Positions 4,690 through 9,226 of a DNA stretch of 9,226 nt are shown here, piece after piece. How positions within the stretch are numbered: position 1 is the stretch's first letter; each line of letters opens with the position of its first letter. A program made the position numbers and the translations under genes. Under the pieces are notes generated by a model that made no database searches, had not been told where the DNA came from, and saw nothing but the letters and a program-made list of their open reading frames with translations. The DNA is taken from assembly GCA_030424825.1 (NCBI GenBank), contig JAUHWE010000143.1:1-9226 (forward strand), in the 5' to 3' direction. Source of the stretch: Verrucomicrobiia bacterium. GTDB lineage: Bacteria; Verrucomicrobiota; Verrucomicrobiia; Opitutales; Opitutaceae.

Positions 4690-6508
4690 TTCGTGGAAGA
4701 AGATGTTTTTGGCCAAATACCTGTACAGTTTATCTGAGCGTTCGCGCGAGGAGACGAAGCGTACTCAGTACGGCATAGACTGGGTTTTCTACAACCTCGG
4801 TCTTTCTGAGGGCTGGACGCCACTGCGGCTTCCATTTTTTAGAGGTCAAAGCGATGCCATGGGAAAGTCCAAGACTGAAACGGAGTTTGGAGTTGATTTG
4901 CTTTTCCAATCGAAGGACCGAAAAACAGCATTCGTATTCGTGCTGAAGGATGAGCCACTTCGTAATAGTACTTGGACGAAGAACGATTTCGATGGTGACC
5001 TGAGGCGTGCAGCCTGCCTCGATCTAGACCATCAGGAATTGTCGGAAATCGAGAAAGTAGTAATAGTCCTTGGATACAACAAAGATGAGGATCGTGACGG
5101 AATTCGCTTATACGAGAATTTGATTAAGTCATTGGGTACCACAATTAGAGATACGGTAGTATTAGAATTCGAGCGTTGGAATCTTACGACGATCGTTAAC
5201 AAAACGGAAGATGGGCTTCTTGACGCGACTCTCCTACCGCAAAAATTCTATAGTTTGTTTTCGTATATCTGTTCTCAGTTCGCGGATTTTCGTCATGGAT
5301 CCGAAGAGTGGGAGAAACAGTTGGTCCCAAACTGGAACCGCTTTCTAGACGATCTGCTTGATGAAAAGGCTGACGATCGAAGTCTTCGAATGGTTCCTGT
5401 CTGTTTGCAAATAATCTCCGCTCATGCCGGGGAAAATTCTAGTGCGGAAACTGGACTCATCGACCTCATGGAGTGGGCGATATTGAAATGTTGGAAATTT
5501 GCTCACAAAAAGGACAAGAAAAGTTTAATCGATCTAGTTCGGGGAATCTGGCTTGGCGTCTACCTAGTAGAAATCGAGCAGTACTTTAGCCGAAACAAAG
5601 AATCTTTTTCTAAGCAGTTTGGTGTCGATGTTGGATGTGGAGGAAGTTTTATTAATGCCGTTGCTTCGTCGGTCATTGCACATTGGCATTTATCAAGATT
5701 AGGCCTACTTGCAGTAGGCACATACGAGTTTATTCCCGGAGAATCGGATGATGAGAAAGCTGGAAAGCAAAGGACTTTATCAGATATCGCAAACCGACTG
5801 GTCGAGCTGCTCAATGGTAATCCTGGCACTAAGCGTCCTCTGATCGATTTGCATCATATTGAGGTCTATCTTGTTTTCAGAACATTGCTTCAAGTACAGA
5901 GAATTGAGGATATCGCTTGGTATTTGGTGGAATTGTCGAATCGCTTGCTTGTTAGGAGATTCGGTGCCGCGAGCTTCCCGTTCATAGAATCATCTAATAA
6001 TTTGGAGTTAGTATTTGAATACGCAGCGACTGGTCGAAAGCCACCGGAATTTACTGAGCAGAGTTCGTATTTATTGCAGATGATTCTCGAAATATCCTCC
6101 GTTATGCCAGAGGAACATCGTCCCAGGCTCCTCGATGTATTCTATCGGCAGATCGGATTAGGCCAGGACTCGAGCGGAGAGAACATAGAGAATGCGGAGC
6201 CTTTGGACCTAATGGTCTGGGAGCCACCTTCGGATTGGGTGGAACATCTTCACGAGCGGACGCTGTCTTTCAACGGCACAACGCAATGTGTTGGAGGCTA
6301 TGACTTAGAGCAGCCCTTAGAGCCTCAAATTAGAGCATTTGTAGATGAGTCAAGGAGACTTGATCCCATGATTATAGATGGAAGCCTACCTGCTTCTTTT
6401 ATCATGCTCTCTTGTCTCAAGCAGAACAGTCCTTTGCCCCCTGAATTTTGGAGGTTAAGCCTCTTCGGGCCGAATGATGAATCTTCCGTTTTTAGAGAAC
6501 CGGCTTGA
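4682..6508 (+). CDS. Protein with PD-(D/E)XK nuclease-like N-terminus and helical body (608 aa)
   Basis: The N-terminal ~120 residues resemble a PD-(D/E)XK restriction-type fold. A helix containing YGIDWVFYNLG is followed by TETEFGVDLLF (E66, E68, D72) and, after a turn, the strand AFVFVLKDE (K89). The Lys sits where ExK or QxK is usual, but the preceding position is Val (V87-L88-K89), so the active site is atypical or may be lost. Residues ~190-600 are mostly helical and match nothing I recognise; there is no ATPase motif, transmembrane span or signal peptide. The start at 4682 has GGAGG at 4671-4675 with 6-nt spacing and overlaps the stop of the preceding gene by 8 bp, indicating coupled translation. 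An effector nuclease working with the upstream helical protein is a reasonable inference; DNA or RNA cleavage is unproven. Confidence 0.8.
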   Translation: MSDSWKKMFLAKYLYSLSERSREETKRTQYGIDWVFYNLGLSEGWTPLRLPFFRGQSDAMGKSKTETEFGVDLLFQSKDRKTAFVFVLKDEPLRNSTWTKNDFDGDLRRAACLDLDHQELSEIEKVVIVLGYNKDEDRDGIRLYENLIKSLGTTIRDTVVLEFERWNLTTIVNKTEDGLLDATLLPQKFYSLFSYICSQFADFRHGSEEWEKQLVPNWNRFLDDLLDEKADDRSLRMVPVCLQIISAHAGENSSAETGLIDLMEWAILKCWKFAHKKDKKSLIDLVRGIWLGVYLVEIEQYFSRNKESFSKQFGVDVGCGGSFINAVASSVIAHWHLSRLGLLAVGTYEFIPGESDDEKAGKQRTLSDIANRLVELLNGNPGTKRPLIDLHHIEVYLVFRTLLQVQRIEDIAWYLVELSNRLLVRRFGAASFPFIESSNNLELVFEYAATGRKPPEFTEQSSYLLQMILEISSVMPEEHRPRLLDVFYRQIGLGQDSSGENIENAEPLDLMVWEPPSDWVEHLHERTLSFNGTTQCVGGYDLEQPLEPQIRAFVDESRRLDPMIIDGSLPASFIMLSCLKQNSPLPPEFWRLSLFGPNDESSVFREPA

Positions 6509-6513
6509 TCTTG

Positions 6514-6639
6514 CTACCGGCTGATACTTGTTCCTTGTTTGGTTTTGGGAACTTGCTTGTTGGCGACTTTCGCCATGACGGCGCGTTCGAAGCTGGGGTT
6601 GTTGAGTAGCCAGGCGGGTAGCTGAGGGGCAATTGACAT
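6514..6639 (-). CDS. Possible 41-aa small ORF or gene remnant
   Basis: This minus-strand ORF begins MSIAPQLPAWLLNNPSFERA and ends with KQGTSISR before TAG. Its composition looks protein-like (a Pro-rich start, then an amphipathic Ala/Lys/Val helix), better than the longer overlapping minus-strand frame in the same place. AGGAG lies only 1 nt before the ATG, too close for normal initiation. It is convergent to the 608-aa gene, ending 5 bp past that gene's stop. It may be a genuine small gene, the C-terminal remnant of one degraded by IS activity, or chance. I do not recognise a family. Confidence 0.3.
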   Translation of the reverse strand: MSIAPQLPAWLLNNPSFERAVMAKVANKQVPKTKQGTSISR

Positions 6640-6836
6640 ACTCCTCGTAAACAGAGTCATTTAGATTGAGAGTCTTTCGATCATCAACATGAAAGAACAG
6701 CAGAATGTAGTTCTCGTTGATACCGAGAGTTTTGACCATCATTTTCGTTTTTGGTGAAAAATTGCGATGCCCTATGCAATCCTAATTAGTCGCCCCTGAA
6801 TAATATCTCAACTCCTTGATTGTCAGTAACTAAAGC
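6640..6836. other. Intergenic stretch before the IS5-like element
   Basis: I see no supported gene here. A minus-strand frame is open from 6742 down past 6640, but it continues into the 41-aa ORF in a different phase and shows no family resemblance. This could be decayed coding sequence. The left end of the IS5-like element must lie at or beyond the right part of this stretch, but no inverted repeat can be paired because the other end is outside the window. Confidence 0.3.
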
Positions 6837-6863
6837 TTGAATTTGCCAGTCTGTTTTGACAGT

Positions 6864-6887
6864 GTTTTTCGGATACCAACGAAAAAC
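6864..6887. repeat. 8-bp inverted repeat near the left end of the IS5-like element
   Basis: GTTTTTCG (6864-6871) and CGAAAAAC (6880-6887) are perfect arms with an 8-nt loop, lying 12 bp before the likely transposase ATG. Structures like this near IS ends can limit read-through into the transposase gene; that role is inferred. Confidence 0.4.
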
Positions 6888-6899
6888 CCGGTCAAAGAG

Positions 6900-7767
6900 A
6901 TGATAAATCCGAGCAAGAAAGACGGCCAAGGAAGCTTCCTTCTACCCAACCTGGAAAGCCTGCTCGACCAGCGTCAGGCCCTTTGCAAGCTCTCCCGGGC
7001 TATCGACTGGAAACGGTTCGAGCGGGAGATGGGCGCGAGCTACAGCGAGAGCCAAGGAGCTCCGGGCAAGCCGATTCGCCTGATGGTCGGGCTTTTGATG
7101 CTCAAGCAGCTTCACGACCTCAGCGACGATGAGGTCGTCGCCCAGTGGGTGCAGAACCCGTACTTCCAGTACTTTACCGGCGAGATCGAGTTCCAGTGGC
7201 GCCTTCCGATCGATCCGTCGTCCTTGAGCCGGTTCCGCAGTCGTGTCGGCGAAGAGGGCTTCGAGGCGATCCTCGCCGAGTCGATACGCCTTCACGGCAG
7301 GAAGGCGCGGGAGAGAACGGTCATCGTCGACACTACGGTACAGGAGAAGAGCGTAACCTTCCCGACCGACTCAAAGCTCCATCGCAAGATCGCCGAGAAG
7401 TGCGTCAAGATGGCCGGGGGCGAGGGCGTCGTGCTGCGCCGCAGCTATCGCCGAACCCTTCCCAAGCTGATGAAGGACCAGCACAACCGATCGCACCCCA
7501 AGGGGGCGAAGTCCGCCAGGGCGTCGGCGCGCAGGCTCAAGACCATCGCCGGGGCGCTGGTTCGCGAGCTTCGACGCAAGCTGCCTGCAGCCGCCCTGAA
7601 GCGGTTGGGCGAGGAGATCGAGCTGTTCGAGAAGGTCCTGGCTCAGAAGCGCCCGGACAAGAACAAGATCTACAGCCTGCACGAGCCCGAGGTGAGCTGC
7701 ATCGGCAAGGGCAAGGCGCACAGGAAGTGGGAGTTCGGCCAGAAGGCCTCGATCGCGCGGACCTATC
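6900..7767 (+). pseudogene. IS5-family-like transposase, 5' part, interrupted by an IS4-family element
   Basis: The frame encodes the N-terminal DUF772-type region (LLDQRQALCKLSRAIDWKRFE ... LMVGLLMLKQLHDLSDDEVV ... DPSSLSRFRSRVG), then the first DDE aspartate in TVIVDTTVQEKSV. A long basic segment follows, and then KIYSLHEPEVSCIGKGKAHRKWEFGQKASIARTY, characteristic of IS5-group transposases. At 7767 it runs into the inserted IS4 element and hits a TAG inside the left inverted repeat (7770-7772). The second Asp and the Glu of the catalytic triad lie beyond the break, so this product cannot be active alone. ATG 6900 is preferred; the frame is open upstream to a TTG at 6837, but those ~21 residues do not look like transposase. 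The segment is clearly GC-richer than its neighbours, indicating an independent origin. Confidence 0.85.
7759..7767 (+). repeat. Target-site duplication, left copy
   Basis: GGACCTATC directly precedes the left inverted repeat of the IS4 element and recurs directly after its right one. It falls inside the interrupted IS5-like transposase frame. Confidence 0.85.
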
Positions 7768-7785
7768 CATAGGCGTCAACCTAAG
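7768..7785 (+). repeat. Left terminal inverted repeat of the IS4-family element
   Basis: CATAGGCGTCAACCTAAG is the exact reverse complement of the sequence at 9162-9179. Confidence 0.9.
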
Positions 7786-7805
7786 CGTAACTGATTGATG
7801 TTCAA

Positions 7806-7855
7806 TATAATAATATAGCTATCCGGCCACTTTATTAGCGCTTTTCAGTGAAAAG
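7806..7855 (+). promoter_or_regulatory. Leader of the IS4 transposase: -10-like box and palindrome
   Basis: A perfect TATAAT occurs at 7806-7811 in an AT-rich stretch, with no good -35 at 17 bp. The 15-bp palindrome CTTTTCA-G-TGAAAAG (7841-7855) lies 17 bp before the transposase ATG. It may be a protein-binding site or fold in read-through mRNA. Promoter use is a guess. Confidence 0.3.
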
Positions 7856-7872
7856 TCATTATATGGGGGCGG

Positions 7873-9171
7873 ATGAATGGTCATCAAGCAAAAGACTCCC
7901 GCCTTCAGCGATCGCTAGAAGATCTAAATTTGAACCTGGTTGCCAAAGACTGCGGTTGGCGAGTGCGCAATCGAGGCAAGATTACTCCTACATCCTTTTG
8001 CATGGCTATGATAAAGGCTTCGAGCCTGGCCACTGCTTCACTTAGAATCGTCGCTTTCATCTCGGGAGCGATGAACTCCAGTATCGTATCCAAACAAGCA
8101 TTGCACAAGAGACTGAATCCCAATGCCCTGGTATTCCTGGAAAGGGTTCTCGCTCTGGCGATATCTTTCCGCAGCGGCAGGAAGGACGATCTTGATAGAC
8201 TGAAGCTGGGGTTCAGGCGAATCATAGTGCAGGACAGCACGTCCATCGCTCTTCCTTCGCGTTTGATAGACGTTTTCAGGGGAGGCCGGAACGCTTTTGG
8301 AACCGGAGCGGGTTTGAAAATCCATGCATCTTTCGATCTGCTCGGAAGACGCTTCTCCGACTTTGCTGTCTGCGAATCGAGAAGAGCCGATCAGTCCTTC
8401 TCGCTCAAGGGAGCACGTGGATTGGGCGAAGGGGATCTTTTGTTGAGGGACATGGGCTACTTCAGTCTCCGCTCCTTTCGCGAGCTGATCGAGAGGGGCT
8501 GCTCGTTGATAACGCGCTGCCAGCCCAAAGTCGATTTATTGAGCCCCAAAACATTGCATACGATAGATTTGCCGAAGCTGCTACGACGTCGCCGACGCAT
8601 CGATATGAAGGTTCTCGCGGGAGCAGAGGAGCGGTTGCCGATGAGGCTGGTCGCATTCAGGCTTCCAAGGGAAGTCGCCGATCTGCGCAGACGAAGAATC
8701 AAACTAAACGCAAAGAGAAGAGGCCGCACTCTCAGTCGGGAATTGCTCGACCTGCAGGACTGGCAAATCTACTTGACTAGCTGCGCTCCGGAGACCCTGA
8801 GCTTCGAAGATGTCATGAGCCTGTATCGGCAAAGGTGGACGATCGAGATCCTCTTCAAAGGCTTCAAGAGCCATATGAGGATTGATCAAGTGCCCCCTTC
8901 GTGCAGCGAAGTGATGCTGCGCTCCCTTATCTTGTCGGCTTTGCTTCGTATCGTTCTCACGCATGTAATTATCCTTCCGATACTCGAAAAACTGCCAGAT
9001 GAATGCCTTATCAGCTCTCTCAAGCTTCTAAGCTTGGTCGAGGCCATCGAAACTCTTGGAGAAAACGCATCCTCCACTAAAGCATGGCAGTATGAAAACG
9101 CTTTGAAGCATTGTTGCTATGAGCAGAGAAATAGAAAGTCATTGCCCCAAAGACTCAATGCCTTAGGTTGA
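7873..9171 (+). CDS. IS4-family DDE transposase
   Basis: The 432-aa transposase has the complete DDE set of the IS4 family: D121 (IIVQDSTSIALP), D193 (LLLRDMGYFS) and E325 within the exact Y-(2)-R-(3)-E-(6)-K signature (Y318, R321, E325, K332 in YRQRWTIEILFKGFK). The region between D193 and E325 is long and rich in Arg/Lys, consistent with the beta-strand insertion domain of this family. Length is normal for the family and no frameshift is seen, so it is probably active and cuts and pastes its own element by its terminal repeats. The ATG at 7873 follows a GGGGGCGG purine-rich stretch. The TGA stop (9169-9171) lies within the right terminal inverted repeat, a compact arrangement. Confidence 0.93.
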   Translation: MNGHQAKDSRLQRSLEDLNLNLVAKDCGWRVRNRGKITPTSFCMAMIKASSLATASLRIVAFISGAMNSSIVSKQALHKRLNPNALVFLERVLALAISFRSGRKDDLDRLKLGFRRIIVQDSTSIALPSRLIDVFRGGRNAFGTGAGLKIHASFDLLGRRFSDFAVCESRRADQSFSLKGARGLGEGDLLLRDMGYFSLRSFRELIERGCSLITRCQPKVDLLSPKTLHTIDLPKLLRRRRRIDMKVLAGAEERLPMRLVAFRLPREVADLRRRRIKLNAKRRGRTLSRELLDLQDWQIYLTSCAPETLSFEDVMSLYRQRWTIEILFKGFKSHMRIDQVPPSCSEVMLRSLILSALLRIVLTHVIILPILEKLPDECLISSLKLLSLVEAIETLGENASSTKAWQYENALKHCCYEQRNRKSLPQRLNALG

Positions 9172-9179
9172 CGCCTATG
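9162..9179 (-). repeat. Right terminal inverted repeat of the IS4-family element
   Basis: CTTAGGTTGACGCCTATG is the exact reverse complement of 7768-7785 and contains the transposase stop codon. Confidence 0.9.
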
Positions 9180-9188
9180 GGACCTATC
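9180..9188 (+). repeat. Target-site duplication, right copy
   Basis: GGACCTATC repeats the sequence at 7759-7767 immediately outside the right inverted repeat. Confidence 0.85.
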
Positions 9189-9226
9189 GGGGAGGAATCA
9201 TAGTGGGCGCCAGGAGCTTCCAAGGC
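9180..9226 (+). pseudogene. IS5-family-like transposase, continuation after the insertion (partial)
   Basis: Joining 7767 to 9189 continues the interrupted frame as ...SIARTYRGGIIVGARSFQG, the expected continuation of the IS5-group EFG-K-S motif, and stays open to the window edge. The rest of the gene, with the remaining catalytic residues and the right end of that element, lies outside the window. Confidence 0.85.

Larger units (their letters stand above)
7768..9179 (+). mobile_element. Complete IS4-family insertion sequence (about 1.41 kb)
   Basis: The element is bounded by perfect 18-bp terminal inverted repeats CATAGGCGTCAACCTAAG (7768-7785) and CTTAGGTTGACGCCTATG (9162-9179). It is flanked by the 9-bp direct repeat GGACCTATC (7759-7767 and 9180-9188). 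Because of a shared C/G at the junction, the boundary could equally be drawn one base out, giving 19-bp repeats and a 7-bp duplication; 9 bp fits IS4-family habit better. It carries one intact transposase gene in the same orientation as the interrupted IS5-like gene. Intact ends, ORF and target duplication point to a recent insertion. Confidence 0.92.

Noticed and set aside
6499..6526. Terminator from the repeated ACCGGCT after the 608-aa gene
   Set aside because: The two ACCGGCT copies are direct, not inverted, repeats and no T-run follows, so no hairpin is formed.
6942..7721. Minus-strand and alternative plus-strand ORFs across the GC-rich IS5-like gene (including 7145-7798 plus)
   Set aside because: Long spurious frames are expected in GC-rich coding sequence; only the frame from 6900 carries transposase motifs.
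1..9226. CRISPR array linked to the Cas2-like gene
   Set aside because: No regularly spaced direct repeats of 20-40 bp were seen on reading through, and no Cas1 or other Cas-type protein is encoded.
1..9226. tRNA or rRNA genes, or a tRNA attachment site
   Set aside because: No cloverleaf with a GTTCRANNC-type T-arm and CCA end, and no rRNA-like conserved stretch, was recognised.

Overview
The window is an accessory region of a bacterial genome: a toxin-antitoxin module, two small orphan-type genes, a tightly packed operon of unknown function, and nested insertion sequences. The lineage cannot be fixed from what is here. The host-like part has moderate GC, and the DUF2188 and Cas2-like families are widespread among Gram-negative bacteria. 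The partial IS at 6900-7767 is visibly more GC-rich than its surroundings.

Left part (1-1821), minus strand: an XRE helix-turn-helix protein fused to an ImmA/IrrE-type zinc metallopeptidase (366 aa) is followed 12 bp later by a PIN-domain RNase-like protein (174 aa). This looks like a type II-style toxin-antitoxin pair. An inverted repeat flanks its probable promoter and could serve for autoregulation. Just past the PIN stop codon lies a 98-bp nested palindrome (42-139) with perfect 16-bp outer arms.

Middle left (1822-2450): a gap crowded with inverted repeats, then a 75-aa DUF2188 protein on the plus strand, closed by a hairpin terminator.

Centre (2451-6508), plus strand: three genes that appear co-transcribed. 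They are a stand-alone Cas2-like protein (93 aa), a 647-aa alpha-helical protein of no family I recognise, and a 608-aa protein whose N-terminus resembles a PD-(D/E)XK nuclease. The last two overlap by 8 bp, with a strong Shine-Dalgarno sequence for the third. There is no Cas1, no CRISPR array and no visible ATPase. Given its neighbours, this operon is the best candidate in the window for an undescribed system, possibly in defence or genome conflict. That role is inferred, not shown.

Right part (6509-9226): a 328-bp gap with a doubtful 41-aa minus-strand ORF, then an IS5-family-like transposase gene. That gene is interrupted by a complete IS4-family element (7768-9179) with 18-bp perfect terminal inverted repeats and a 9-bp target duplication. 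Removing the insert and one copy of the duplication restores the IS5-like reading frame up to the window edge.
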